A DNA stretch of 64,000 nucleotides from Collinsella aerofaciens (GCF_028209395.1 NZ_JAQLDQ010000004.1:62001-126000); one strand, 5' to 3'. Positions 24,085-33,522 are shown, counted from the stretch's first letter. Made by a program: numbers and translations. The notes: a model not told the origin generated them from the letters alone.

Positions 24085-25497
24085 CTATTTGGAATCCGAA
24101 TCGTCCATGGAGCCGTCGATGCCGGTTTTGGTGTCGTCGTCAGAGCTTGTGTCGTCGTCCTTGGCAAAGGGGTTCTTAAAGAAACCCGTCGCGTCGGGCT
24201 GCAGGCCTGAGAGCTTAATCCAGGGATTATCGAGCTCGGGCTTGGGCATGGCCTTGGCCTCGGGCGCGGTCTCGTTGCCGATGAGCTCGGACTCATAGAT
24301 GAACGTATCGTCGCCAAGCGCGTCGTAGGCGGCAACTGGGTTACCCTCGGTATCGCGATACGGAGTGCCCTTAAACACGGCGCCATCGTATGCCACGAGC
24401 TGACGCCCGGTCTCGTTCTCAAAGTAGTAGACGAAAATGCCCTTGAGGGCCGCGCACAGCGGAATGGCGATAACCATGCCGATGGGACCCATGAGTGCCG
24501 AACCGATAACGAGAGCCGTCAGGCTCATAACGGGATGCACCTGCACCGAGCTCTGCATGACCTTAGGCGAAATGACATTATCGGTGACGTTTTGAGCCAC
24601 CATGGTCACGACAAGCGTCCACAACGCCAGCATGGGGCTGAACATAAAGCCGAACACCGTGGCGATCGCCGCACTCACCCAGGGACCGACAACCGGAACC
24701 AGGTGCATAATGCCGGTAAAGATAGCCATGAGTGCTGCATACGGATGGCCGATGATCGTAAAACCAATAAAGGCAAGAAAACCGCCACAGATCGATGTGA
24801 TGACCATGCCACGCATGTAGCCGCCGACCGAACGCGAAAGGATGGCCACCATAAAGCGGTACGAGGTCTCCTTTTCCTGCCCGATGATGGTGCAGACCTC
24901 GTGGTGCATGCGGGGATAATCGCAGGCAAGCCAGTAGGCAAGCACCAGACCCAGGAAGATGACGAACAGCTGCGAGGCCGTGTTGGTAATGAGCGGAAAC
25001 ACACCGCGGCCGAGCTCAGCAGCGATTTGCGAGACGTACTTGGACGCTACGGTAACCAACGAAGAAAGATTGTCGTCCAGATACTCCTTGAGCGGCGTGT
25101 TGTTGAGCGTCTTAGCGTGCGAGAGCATCTCGTTGAGATCGCCACCCGCAACACGAAGCTGCTCGGGCAGGCGGCTCAGGACTTCCATGATTTGACCGAG
25201 CAAAATAGGCGATAGGATGCAGACGACGCCGACGAGCACGGCAACAACCACAATGAGTGCGATGAGCGAACCGAGGCCACGTCCGACACCGTGATGCTCG
25301 AGCCAGTTGGTGATCGGAGACATCACAAAAGCGATGATGGAACCGACAGCGAGAAACTCGATGACCGGTGCCAGGATGCCCATAAGGTTAAAGATGACGG
25401 CAGCGATGACAATGCAGCCGACGACGCCCCAAATGCGCAGCGTCAGAATGCGGGTATCGCGAAGCGTGCGGTCGATTTGTTGGGGGTGCTCACTCAT
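24085..25497 (-). CDS. AI-2E family (PerM/TqsA-type) membrane transporter
   Basis: 470 aa. Polytopic membrane protein with about eight hydrophobic segments between residues 20 and 345. The family signature region includes PVVGPWVSAAIATVFGF and QNVTDNVISPKVMQSSVQVHP. Members export quorum signals or act as Na+/H+ antiporters; the substrate here is unknown. The last 90 residues are a charged, Asp/Ser-rich cytoplasmic tail (DDDTSSDDDTKTG) longer than in the family core. Start overlaps the sigma-factor stop by 4 bp, so it is in the same operon. Confidence 0.88.
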   Translation of the reverse strand: MSEHPQQIDRTLRDTRILTLRIWGVVGCIVIAAVIFNLMGILAPVIEFLAVGSIIAFVMSPITNWLEHHGVGRGLGSLIALIVVVAVLVGVVCILSPILLGQIMEVLSRLPEQLRVAGGDLNEMLSHAKTLNNTPLKEYLDDNLSSLVTVASKYVSQIAAELGRGVFPLITNTASQLFVIFLGLVLAYWLACDYPRMHHEVCTIIGQEKETSYRFMVAILSRSVGGYMRGMVITSICGGFLAFIGFTIIGHPYAALMAIFTGIMHLVPVVGPWVSAAIATVFGFMFSPMLALWTLVVTMVAQNVTDNVISPKVMQSSVQVHPVMSLTALVIGSALMGPIGMVIAIPLCAALKGIFVYYFENETGRQLVAYDGAVFKGTPYRDTEGNPVAAYDALGDDTFIYESELIGNETAPEAKAMPKPELDNPWIKLSGLQPDATGFFKNPFAKDDDTSSDDDTKTGIDGSMDDSDSK

Positions 25498-26285
25498 GAA
25501 CGAATCATCACTCCGTCGGGGTCAATCTTATCTTGAATCTTCTTAAGGGTACGGCGCAGCAGGCGCGAGACCTGCACCTGCGAGATGCCAAGCTTCTTGG
25601 CAATCTCGATCTGGGTCATGCCCTTAACGAAGCGCAGCTCGATAACCTCGCGCTCGCGCGGCGAGAAATCGCGGATGGCTTCCTCGATTACCAGGCGGTC
25701 ATCGGTAAAGTCGAGCTCGTTGTCGTCGTCGGCATAGCGATCGAGAATCGAAGGCGCATCATCGGAATCGGACGCACCGGGGGCCTCGATGGGCACCGAG
25801 GTGTAAGCCGAGGACGATTCCATGGCTTCGAGCACCTCGTCGACGGTCACGTCCAGGTATTCGGCGATTTCCTCAACCTTGGGCGAACGCTGCAGCTCGT
25901 TGGTGAGCTTATCGGTAGCCTGGTTGACCTTGGCCGAGAGCTCCTGCAAACGACGGGGCACGCGCACGCTCCAGCCCTTGTCGCGGAAATGACGCTTAAT
26001 CTCACCCATAATAGTAGGTGTGGCAAACGTCGTGAACTCGAGCCCGCGCTCAGGGTCAAAGCGGTCGATAGCCTTGAGCAGGCCCAAATAGCCGACCTGC
26101 AAAAGGTCATCGAGCGGCTCGCCGCGGTTCTTAAATTTGTTGGCAAGAAACCTTACCAGGTTCATATGGGACATGACGAGCTGCTCGCGAGCATCCGGAT
26201 CACCGGTCTCCTTATAACGACGAAACAGCTCGCGGGTTTTCTCCTTGTCCCAAGCGGTCTTGCCGCTCCGGGAACGTTCGGTCAT
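25494..26285 (-). CDS. RNA polymerase sigma factor, SigB/SigF/SigG subfamily
   Basis: 263 aa. Region 2 has LLQVGYLGLLKAIDRFDPERG and FTTFATPTIMGEIKRHFRDKGW, characteristic of the SigB/F/G group. Region 3 follows (about 120-160). Region 4 has EREVIELRFVKGMTQIEIAKKLG and a helix-turn-helix ending SQVQVSRLLRRTLKKI. Immediately upstream is an RsbW-like gene (1 bp gap), so a partner-switch control of a stress or envelope regulon is plausible. No RsbV anti-anti-sigma gene is present nearby. Confidence 0.92.
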   Translation of the reverse strand: MTERSRSGKTAWDKEKTRELFRRYKETGDPDAREQLVMSHMNLVRFLANKFKNRGEPLDDLLQVGYLGLLKAIDRFDPERGLEFTTFATPTIMGEIKRHFRDKGWSVRVPRRLQELSAKVNQATDKLTNELQRSPKVEEIAEYLDVTVDEVLEAMESSSAYTSVPIEAPGASDSDDAPSILDRYADDDNELDFTDDRLVIEEAIRDFSPREREVIELRFVKGMTQIEIAKKLGISQVQVSRLLRRTLKKIQDKIDPDGVMIRS

Positions 26286-26286
26286 A

Positions 26287-26664
26287 TTAGATATCCGCCT
26301 TGAGGTCGAGGGAAAGCGTTAGAGGCGCCGCAGTCTTTTCGTAGGAATCGCACACGCTTGCAAGAATGAGCTCGGCATACACAGCAGCCTGGTCATCCTC
26401 GTCGACGGTGGCCTGTTCCCCAAAGGTAAAGGTCATGCCGACGTGAGATTCGTCCACATCGAAATTGATCGTGATGTCGTCGCAGTCGACCGCGGTGCAC
26501 CCAAAGATGAAGGCTTCCTCGGCAGCCATGCGGATATCCTCGATGCGATCGACGGACATAGAGCACAGGGCGCCGACGTTGGCGGCCGTCATGCGCACCA
26601 AGCGCGCGAGACGCGGATCACCGGCAACGCTCAGCGTAATGGGGCAGGTTGCTTCACTACTCAT
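26287..26664 (-). CDS. RsbW-like anti-sigma HATPase domain protein, ATP site degenerate
   Basis: 125 aa from ATG 26664. The segment VDRIEDIRMAAEEAFIFGCT aligns with the N-box helix of RsbW/SpoIIAB (usual pattern SEAVTN), but the conserved Asn is replaced by Phe. The DxGxG Mg-ATP box is not visible in the C-terminal half. Position directly before a SigB/F-type sigma gene supports an anti-sigma role. Loss of the nucleotide-binding motifs suggests it binds without phosphorylating a partner. Overlaps the DUF948 gene by 8 bp. Confidence 0.7.
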   Translation of the reverse strand: MSSEATCPITLSVAGDPRLARLVRMTAANVGALCSMSVDRIEDIRMAAEEAFIFGCTAVDCDDITINFDVDESHVGMTFTFGEQATVDEDDQAAVYAELILASVCDSYEKTAAPLTLSLDLKADI

Positions 26665-27244
26665 CGCAGGACTCCTCGGAGGTCTCGGCAGGCGTATAGG
26701 TGTAATACTGAGCAGGCTTAGCAGCGGGCTTCTGAACATCATCGTCGTCAGCAGCGGCATCGTCATCGTCAATCAGAACGCGCTCAGTAGGCTGCTCGGC
26801 CTCGGCGGCGGCAGCGGCGAGCTTGCGATCGGCGTCGGCTGCAGGAGCCTTCACCTTATTGAAGAGCTTCTGCACGGCGCCAGCAGCAGAATCAGTCACG
26901 CTCGATACGGCATTGCTAGCCTCGGCCACGCTGCCCGTGACCTCGGAGATGTCGCGAACGACCGCCTCAACCTCAACGAGGTTAGACGTCAGAGCATCAA
27001 CGGCAGTCTTGCTCGACTTGAGGAGCGGCTCAACCTGGGCAAGTGCCGGCGTAAGCTCGTCAACGGCGCCATCGAGCTTTGCCACCACGGGCTGTGCCTC
27101 GGCGAGCGTATTGTTAAGGTCACTCACCGTCTTGTCGAGCGAGTCGACGACGGTGCGGGTCTTGCGCAGCGTGAGCGCGAGCTCGACAACAGCCCACACG
27201 CCGGCAACGGCGAGCACCAGCAGGGCGATTTGAATGGGACTCAT
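26657..27244 (-). CDS. DUF948 domain protein with N-terminal anchor
   Basis: 195 aa. One transmembrane helix at about 4-24 (IALLVLAVAGVWAVVELAL) is followed by a helical domain of DUF948 type (about 25-125) with regular Val/Leu heptads. A disordered acidic, Ala-rich tail (RVLIDDDDAAADDDD) ends the protein. Related firmicute proteins (YtxG-like) are linked to the general stress regulon, which fits its place before the RsbW-like and sigma genes. SD GGGAGG. Confidence 0.8.
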   Translation of the reverse strand: MSPIQIALLVLAVAGVWAVVELALTLRKTRTVVDSLDKTVSDLNNTLAEAQPVVAKLDGAVDELTPALAQVEPLLKSSKTAVDALTSNLVEVEAVVRDISEVTGSVAEASNAVSSVTDSAAGAVQKLFNKVKAPAADADRKLAAAAAEAEQPTERVLIDDDDAAADDDDVQKPAAKPAQYYTYTPAETSEESCDE

Positions 27245-27339
27245 ACAAGCCTCCCGAAGGAATCGAAATACAGACGTTTTTCATGGTACCCCAAAGAAGG
27301 GCAAAGATACCCAAAGGGAATGCGCGAGGCGCCAATGGC

Positions 27340-28689
27340 CTACTTGGGAGCGTTGCCGCTACGGTCGCGCTCGCTTTGCTCCACACGCCACTCTTCCCAA
27401 CCGCGGCCGGCAGGCTGCCAGAACGCACCGCGCTCCAACCCCTCGGGCAAATAGCGCTGATCGACCCAGCCTTCGGGATAATCGTGCGGGTACTTGTATA
27501 CACCGTACTCGTCGCTGCCGGGACGGTGACGATCGCGCAGGTAGCTGGGCACCTCGCGAAGACCACTGCTGTGGATATCGGCCAGCGCCGCATCGATCGA
27601 GGCCTCACACGCGTTGGACTTAGGCGCCAGGCACACATAGAGCGCAGCCTGAGCCAGGTTGATGCGACACTCGGGATAGCCAATGACCTCGGCAGATTTA
27701 AATGCGGCATGTGCCACCAAAAGCGCCTGCGGGTCGGCGTTGCCAACATCCTCGGAAGCCTGAATCATAATGCGGCGAGCGATAAACTTGGGATCCTCCC
27801 CCGCATCGATCATGCGCGCAAGCCAATAAATGGTGGCATCGGGATCGCTGCCTCGCATGGACTTGATGAACGCGCTAATAATGTCGTAGTGCATATCACC
27901 GTTTTTGTCATACGAAAACCCACGACGCGGATTGGCGATCTTCACGTCATCCACGGTAATGGGATAGCGTTCCCCCGCCGCCGGCGCTGGCGTTCCCTCG
28001 GTATCGGGACGCGTAACGGCAATCTCACTCGCAAGCTCGAGCGTCGTGAGCGCCGAGCGCGCATCACCCGCGGCCAGCGTGCAAATGGTCTTGACTGTAT
28101 CCTCATCGGCCGAGAACTTACCGTTTAAACCCTGCGGCGCCTCGAGCGCACGCTCAATGAGCGTGGCGATATCCTCGTCCTTCAGGTGCTCAAGCTCTAC
28201 CACACGCCCACGCGAGAGCAATGCCGAGTTGACCTCAAAGTACGGGTTTTCCGTCGTGGCGCCAATCATAATGACGGTGCGGTTCTCGACCGCATGCAGC
28301 AGGGCATCTTGCTGCGATTTCGAAAAGCGATGGATCTCATCGATAAACAGAATGGTGCGGCGGTCGTAGGTGTTCAGACGGGTCTTAGCCTCATCGATTA
28401 CGCGGCGCAGGTCCTTCACAGTGCCCGTCACGGCGCTGACCTCGACAAACTCGCTCTTGGTATGGTTGGCGATAATGTGGGCCAGCGTCGTCTTGCCCGT
28501 GCCAGCCGGGCCGTACAGAATCACGCTCGACAGCACGTCATGCTCAATCGCGGCGCGCAGCCACGAGCCCTTACCGACGGCCTTTTGCTGGCCCACATAC
28601 TCGTCGAGCGAATTGGGGCGCATACGCACCGCAAGCGGCGCATTTTTAAAGGAGCGCTCGCGCGTCGAAGCAGAAAAAAGGTCGTCCAT
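27340..28689 (-). CDS. rarA: Replication-associated recombination protein RarA (MgsA)
   Basis: 449 aa from ATG 28689; ATGs at 28695 and 28704 are alternatives. AAA+ clamp-loader-like ATPase acting at stalled forks. Walker A GPAGTGKTT (about 60-68), Walker B ILFIDEIHRFSKSQQD, sensor 1 GATTENP, and the MgsA C-terminal domain with DIISAFIKSMRGSDPDA and YLARMIDAGEDP-type sequence are all present. Normal length. Confidence 0.94.
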   Translation of the reverse strand: MDDLFSASTRERSFKNAPLAVRMRPNSLDEYVGQQKAVGKGSWLRAAIEHDVLSSVILYGPAGTGKTTLAHIIANHTKSEFVEVSAVTGTVKDLRRVIDEAKTRLNTYDRRTILFIDEIHRFSKSQQDALLHAVENRTVIMIGATTENPYFEVNSALLSRGRVVELEHLKDEDIATLIERALEAPQGLNGKFSADEDTVKTICTLAAGDARSALTTLELASEIAVTRPDTEGTPAPAAGERYPITVDDVKIANPRRGFSYDKNGDMHYDIISAFIKSMRGSDPDATIYWLARMIDAGEDPKFIARRIMIQASEDVGNADPQALLVAHAAFKSAEVIGYPECRINLAQAALYVCLAPKSNACEASIDAALADIHSSGLREVPSYLRDRHRPGSDEYGVYKYPHDYPEGWVDQRYLPEGLERGAFWQPAGRGWEEWRVEQSERDRSGNAPK

Positions 28690-28749
28690 AGCCATCCCGT
28701 GCATTAATCAAAATCGTTGTTGACCAACAGTATACCGAAAGGATACGAA

Positions 28750-29997
28750 CTACCGTTCGTTAATATAGGTGCGGTGCGGAAACTTTAGACCTGGGAACAA
28801 TTTGCTCGTCAGCTCGCAGAAATAACCATCCGTCATGCTTGCGATGTAATCGACGACGGCCTGATCCTTGTCGTCCTGCCAAGCATAGGTGCGGCCATAA
28901 TAGGAAAGCTGCTGCTCAATACGCGAAATGTGGTGCTTAAAGATGTAGGAGGACTCGTCACCCTCGTTTATATCCTGCAGGCAACGGTCGTAGAGCTTTT
29001 CGAAGGCCTCGCGCAGTTCCGCTTCAGAGTCGCCTTCGATACCGCCCTTGCTATAGATCTTCTCGTAGTTCTCGCGCTTAGCCCGGCGGATCTCCTCAAA
29101 CAGGTCCCCGCTCATCTCGATACGCGGTTTGCCGTAGCTATGCTCAACGATATCGATGGATGCGTGCGTGAGAATCCAGCTGTTATAGGCGCCGCCCCGA
29201 CCGTCGTCAAAAGCGTCGGGCGACAGCAGGCCAGCCGCAATGGCGTCCTGGCGATCGCGCCCAACGTAGGCAAGGATATCCGAGATGCGAACGACGCAGC
29301 CCTCGAGCGTCATGGGACGCAGGTGCTCAATCGCGCTATAGCCTGTGGCAATGCATTCCTCGACGGTTCGGTCGAACTGGTCAAAGGAACCCATGTCCGA
29401 AAGCTCAAAAACACGCTGCTCGTACTCGCCGTTATGGCATAGCACGCCATCGAGCGTTTGAAGCGACACGTTGCGACCGTACAGCGCATCGAGGACGCGG
29501 ACCGACTGCACGTTATGGAAAAAGAAGCGACCCGTACGCTCGTGATAGATATCGTTGAGGAATCGCTCGCCGGCATGGCCAAAGGGCGTGTGACCCAAGT
29601 CGTGGCCTAAGCCAATCGCCTCGATCAGATCGCAGTTGAGCCCCAGAGCACGTCCGATATCACGCGCGATGCGCGAGACAAGCTGCACGTGCAGGCCTCG
29701 GCGCGACAGGTCATCGTTACTGCGAAAACTGAAGACCTGAGTTTTGCCGGCGTATCGGGCATACGCAGGCAGATGAAGAATCTTTTCGGTATCGCGCATA
29801 AAGGCCGGACGCATGAGCGTGCCCTCGTCTGCGGCTCGATCAACGCGACGGATGACCTGGTCATCGTCGCAACGGTACGGGTTGACATAGCCCGAAGCAC
29901 GATCTGCGGCAATGCGCTCGACAAGTTCGGGCGATAACGCCGAGGGAATACGGTCCATGCGCGCCTTAATGACGGCCGTTTCTTGATTAGATGCCAT
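28750..29997 (-). CDS. dgt: dGTPase-like HD-domain triphosphohydrolase
   Basis: 415 aa from ATG 29997 (SD AAGGAG). Predicted to hydrolyse dNTPs to nucleoside and triphosphate. HD metal motif: VQLVSRIARDIGRALG, then GLGHDLGHTPFGHAGE (about 135-150), followed by the histidine of LCHNGEYEQ and the Asp of VVRISDILAYVGRD. The N-terminal FMRDTEKILHLPAYARYAGKTQ is typical of Dgt. Type is clear; nucleotide preference is not. Confidence 0.86.
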   Translation of the reverse strand: MASNQETAVIKARMDRIPSALSPELVERIAADRASGYVNPYRCDDDQVIRRVDRAADEGTLMRPAFMRDTEKILHLPAYARYAGKTQVFSFRSNDDLSRRGLHVQLVSRIARDIGRALGLNCDLIEAIGLGHDLGHTPFGHAGERFLNDIYHERTGRFFFHNVQSVRVLDALYGRNVSLQTLDGVLCHNGEYEQRVFELSDMGSFDQFDRTVEECIATGYSAIEHLRPMTLEGCVVRISDILAYVGRDRQDAIAAGLLSPDAFDDGRGGAYNSWILTHASIDIVEHSYGKPRIEMSGDLFEEIRRAKRENYEKIYSKGGIEGDSEAELREAFEKLYDRCLQDINEGDESSYIFKHHISRIEQQLSYYGRTYAWQDDKDQAVVDYIASMTDGYFCELTSKLFPGLKFPHRTYINER

Positions 29998-30028
29998 GGC
30001 ATGCTCCTTAAGAAGGATGCGCAATCGG

Positions 30029-30451
30029 TTACAATGTGCAGCCCACGACCTCGATTATGGCAAAAATCGGCACCAAAAACGGCAGCAAAGGCAGGGAGCG
30101 CGATTTTGTGAAGAGGCAGGAGAGGGCAAGGGCCAGGAGCGCAACGGCAAATGCCACGATGCCGCCCATAGGGTCGAGCGTGCAAAGCGCGAAGAGCGCC
30201 TTGGCGTCCCCCATGCCAATGCCAGGGACGTGGCGAACACGACGCCAGAGTGACTCAGTAAGCACAAGGGCAAGGTAGACGATGACCGCAAGACCGGCGT
30301 GGTCAAACGCCGTGTTAACACCCTTGTCGAGCCAAACGCCTGCAAGCGCCGCCACCGCACACGCGCCGGCAAGCTGATTGGGAAACCGCCGCTCACGGGC
30401 ATCAATCACCGCGCCGGCAAAGAAACAAATCCAAAACGGGATATAGACCAT
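30029..30451 (-). CDS. A24 family prepilin peptidase (minimal)
   Basis: 140 aa from ATG 30451 (SD GGAGG). Aspartic membrane protease. The two catalytic Asp are visible: GAVIDARERRFPN near residue 17 and GIGMGDAKAL (the GxGD motif) near 80. Four to five hydrophobic helices fill the rest. It lacks the N-methyltransferase domain of full-length PilD. No pilin or secretion genes are nearby, so it may serve a tad- or com-type system elsewhere. Confidence 0.85.
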   Translation of the reverse strand: MVYIPFWICFFAGAVIDARERRFPNQLAGACAVAALAGVWLDKGVNTAFDHAGLAVIVYLALVLTESLWRRVRHVPGIGMGDAKALFALCTLDPMGGIVAFAVALLALALSCLFTKSRSLPLLPFLVPIFAIIEVVGCTL

Positions 30452-30483
30452 CGTGCACCTCCATGAACAGCTGCTCAAAAGCA

Positions 30484-30523
30484 AAAACCACCACAAAGGT
30501 ACAGGCACCTTTGTGGTGGTTTT
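30484..30523. repeat. REP-like palindrome, also a terminator
   Basis: AAAACCACCACAAAGGT pairs exactly with its complement across the 6-nt loop ACAGGC, 17 bp in all. A related copy is at 38143-38186. T-rich edges on both strands. It lies 8 bp after the glycosyltransferase stop. Confidence 0.8.
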
Positions 30524-30531
30524 GATGGTGG

Positions 30532-31827
30532 TTATTTGGCGCCTTGCATGACCTCGTCGAGGGTAACGTTGACGGCGTGCTGCGTCGGGACCCAGTCGAC
30601 CTTTAGGAACAGCGCTGCCACCGTGATGGGGATATAGCTGAACATAAAGATCGGGAAGGTAAACAGGTTGGTCACCAGGCGCCACTTTTGCGCACAATGA
30701 ATGTGCTTGTACTCAAAGATGGTCGTAAGTAGCGCCAGGATAAAGAAGGTCTGGTACATCATCGCGAAGGTCATAATGAGCGAGGCGGCACAAGCCTGCA
30801 TCTCGACCTCGGTGGCCAAGAAGCCATGCGAAAGCCCGCCCACGATGAGAAAGGTAGCGTTGGCGAGCATGGAGATCAGGGACAGCAACATGCCCGGAGC
30901 GATGGTCATAAACATGTCATATGCGGCAAAGCGATGATAGCAAAACGTCGATTTGACCAGATGCTTACCGTAGGTAAAGAACACCTGGTAGAAGCCCTTG
31001 GTCCAGCGCATACGCTGCTTCCAAGACGCTTTAAACGTCACGGGTTGCTCGTCAAAAAACTCCGCCGGCGCATAGCCAATGCGAATGCCGTGAATGGCGC
31101 AGAACGTGGTGAACTGAATATCCTCGGTCAGCGTGTGGAACTGCCAGCCGTGCATACCCTCGATAACACTGGCGGAGATGAGGTAGCCCGAACCCGAGAC
31201 GGCACAGGACGTCTTGCAGATATTACGCGCGTTGTTAAGGAAACGCGCCTCGCGCAGGTACCAAGTGGCGTTGGCAGCCGAGATCCACGAGCTGCCAAAG
31301 TTCTTGGAGTTGCGGTAGCTTGTGACCACATGGAATCCCTGGTCAAAGGCGTCATTCATCTTGGAGACGTAATCGCGGGAGATAACGTTGTCGGCATCGA
31401 AGATAAAGTAGCCCTCAAAGGTATCGGGATACTCGTTAAGAATGCGGTCAAAACCAAAGTCCATGACCCAGCTCTTGCCTTTACGGGCCAGGTCGTTTCG
31501 CTCGTACACGACAGCGCCCGCCTCGCGCGCGAGCTGCGCGGTGTTATCGGTGCAGGCATCGGCGACGACAAAGACCTCGATGAGCTCGGACGGATAATCC
31601 TGGTCCTTGATGGAGCGAACGAGGTTGGCGATAACGGCCTCCTCGTTGTGTGCTGCAATAAAGAAGGCATACCGGTGGAGTTTTTTGGCCTTGGGAGGCG
31701 CGACCTCGCCGCGGAGAGCACCGATGACAAAGAAGACCACCTGGTACAAGAAGCAGACCGTGAGCAGCGTGACGACAATCTGGTTGAAGATCACGATGGG
31801 TGTGTTGGTTTGTAAAAAGGCGAGCAT
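30532..31827 (-). CDS. Membrane glycosyltransferase, GT2 family
   Basis: 431 aa. A processive-type GT2 with one N-terminal helix (about 8-35), catalytic domain and several C-terminal helices (about 300-420). Motifs: FIAAHNEE (nucleotide binding), the DAD at YFIFDADN, TLTEDIQF (TED acid), and KQRMRWTKG (QxxRW). This pattern matches polysaccharide or hyaluronan/poly-GlcNAc-type synthases. No exporter or other polysaccharide genes adjoin it, so the product is unknown. SD GGGAG. Confidence 0.88.
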   Translation of the reverse strand: MLAFLQTNTPIVIFNQIVVTLLTVCFLYQVVFFVIGALRGEVAPPKAKKLHRYAFFIAAHNEEAVIANLVRSIKDQDYPSELIEVFVVADACTDNTAQLAREAGAVVYERNDLARKGKSWVMDFGFDRILNEYPDTFEGYFIFDADNVISRDYVSKMNDAFDQGFHVVTSYRNSKNFGSSWISAANATWYLREARFLNNARNICKTSCAVSGSGYLISASVIEGMHGWQFHTLTEDIQFTTFCAIHGIRIGYAPAEFFDEQPVTFKASWKQRMRWTKGFYQVFFTYGKHLVKSTFCYHRFAAYDMFMTIAPGMLLSLISMLANATFLIVGGLSHGFLATEVEMQACAASLIMTFAMMYQTFFILALLTTIFEYKHIHCAQKWRLVTNLFTFPIFMFSYIPITVAALFLKVDWVPTQHAVNVTLDEVMQGAK

Positions 31828-31909
31828 GCAGGCTCCCAGGAACGCGTTACGTAAACAACCGTATATCTTACCGCAGGCTAGGGGCGTTCAAGAAACCACC
31901 TAATACTGG

Positions 31910-32923
31910 CTAGGCTTCGAGCAGGCCGAGCTGCGGTACGATTTCGTCGCCGGCAGCAGTGCGACCAAGCGAACGCGGGGCCAGGTCGTCAAGAACCGCA
32001 GCGAGATCCCACGGCAGCTCGTCGCGGCGCTCAATGCGCTCCCCCGTCACGGGATGATCGAACGCTACGCGCCAGGAATGGAGGAATTGCCTGGTCAGAC
32101 CCTGATCGGCGCGTGCATCGCACTTGCCGTAGAGCGGATCGCCCACGCAGGCGTGGTTGATATGGCGCATGTGCACGCGAATCTGATGCGTGCGACCGGT
32201 AAACAGGTGACACTCAACGAGTGTGTAGCCGTCATCAAAGCGCGTGGAATCAAAACGCTCAAGGACCTTGAAGGTCGTGATGGCTTGGCGCGCAAAGGGA
32301 TCGTCCGAAACCGCCATCTTCACGCGGTCGCGCGTCGATCGGGCAATACCGGTGTTGATGGTGCCCTCGTCCATGGCGATGTGCCCGTGAACGAGCGTAA
32401 TGTAGCGGCGGTCGAGCGTGCGCGTACGGATAAGATTTTGGAGCGCGCGCTGGGTGTCGTCGTCCTTTGCCGCAAGCATAAGACCTGAGGTATCGCGATC
32501 CAAACGATGCACGATACCGGGGCGGTCCTCGCCCTGCACGGTGCCCAGATGGTCGATACCACAGTGATAGACCAGGGCATTCGCGAGCGTACCGCTCTCA
32601 TGACCATGCGCAGGATGGCACACCAGGCCGCGCTGCTTGGAGAGCACGATGAGATAGTCGTCCTCGTAGCGAATGTCGAGCGGGATGGCCTCGGGAATCA
32701 CATCGGTGGGATCGTGCGGCTCGGGCAAATCAACCGAAATACGGTCACCGGCTCGCACGGCGTACTTTTTGGACAGGCAGGTCTCGCCATTGACCACTAC
32801 GGCCCCACCCTCAATCAGATGCGCGCAGGCAGAGCGCGTAGGGCAGCCGTCATTGGCGCCCAGATAGGCGTCAAGACGCTGACCAGCGGCATCGTCGGCA
32901 ACAAGGATATGGATGTCGGCCAT
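31910..32923 (-). CDS. RluA family rRNA pseudouridine synthase (RluD-like)
   Basis: 337 aa. N-terminal S4 domain (about 10-75) and the pseudouridine synthase core with active Asp in VHRLDRDTSGLML (about 140). ARQAITTFKVLERF and GRTHQIRVHMRHINH are the other family blocks. Directly downstream of lspA with a 1-bp TAATG overlap, an order conserved in many Gram-positives. Confidence 0.92.
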   Translation of the reverse strand: MADIHILVADDAAGQRLDAYLGANDGCPTRSACAHLIEGGAVVVNGETCLSKKYAVRAGDRISVDLPEPHDPTDVIPEAIPLDIRYEDDYLIVLSKQRGLVCHPAHGHESGTLANALVYHCGIDHLGTVQGEDRPGIVHRLDRDTSGLMLAAKDDDTQRALQNLIRTRTLDRRYITLVHGHIAMDEGTINTGIARSTRDRVKMAVSDDPFARQAITTFKVLERFDSTRFDDGYTLVECHLFTGRTHQIRVHMRHINHACVGDPLYGKCDARADQGLTRQFLHSWRVAFDHPVTGERIERRDELPWDLAAVLDDLAPRSLGRTAAGDEIVPQLGLLEA

Positions 32924-33522
32924 TAGCGCTCATTCCTTTCACGAATCTTGCGGGCACGCTCCCCACGTTGTTTAGCCTTGCGCTTGGCGCGGGCCTCATC
33001 ACGGGCGTTAAGCTCGGCGGTCGCATCGACCTCACGGGCCGCGGGGCTCAAGAACATGTAACCGAAGAGGGCGAGCACTACACCGACCGTAATGCCGATA
33101 TCGGCCACATTGAAGACGGGGAAGTCGATGAAGGTGGTGGCAATAAAATCGGTCACGAAGCCAAAGGCCAAACGATCGATTGCGTTACCGATAGCACCGC
33201 CCGCAACCATCGCCATGCCCACAACCTCAAGATGGGCAAGCTGGGGTGCACGAACGAGGTACACAAAAATAGCGATAATGACCGCCAACGCCAGCACGGC
33301 AAACGCGATGCCATGCCCCTCGCCCATGCTAAAGGCGGCACCGATATTGCGGACAAACATAAAGTCGATGACACCAGGGATGACGGTCACATGCAAAGCG
33401 TCGCCCACGGCACGAACCGCAAACTTGGTCAGCTGGTCAAGAAGCAGCACAACCAGCGCCATCCCACCAGCAACACCCAACCGCCAACGCAAAGGCGGCG
33501 TCATATCCCCAGTACGACCCAA
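32923..33522 (-). CDS. lspA: Signal peptidase II (lipoprotein)
   Basis: 199 aa if the TTG at 33522 (SD AGGGGA, 5-bp spacing) is the start; the ATG at 33504 has no usable SD. Removes lipoprotein signal peptides. Four helices with the catalytic Asp pair: NIGAAFSMGEG, then GGAIGNAIDRLAFG (Asp) and FNVADIGI (Asp). The C-terminal 35 residues are a basic, Arg/Lys-rich cytoplasmic tail (ARAKRKAKQRGERARKI) longer than typical LspA. Confidence 0.93.
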   Translation of the reverse strand: MGRTGDMTPPLRWRLGVAGGMALVVLLLDQLTKFAVRAVGDALHVTVIPGVIDFMFVRNIGAAFSMGEGHGIAFAVLALAVIIAIFVYLVRAPQLAHLEVVGMAMVAGGAIGNAIDRLAFGFVTDFIATTFIDFPVFNVADIGITVGVVLALFGYMFLSPAAREVDATAELNARDEARAKRKAKQRGERARKIRERNER

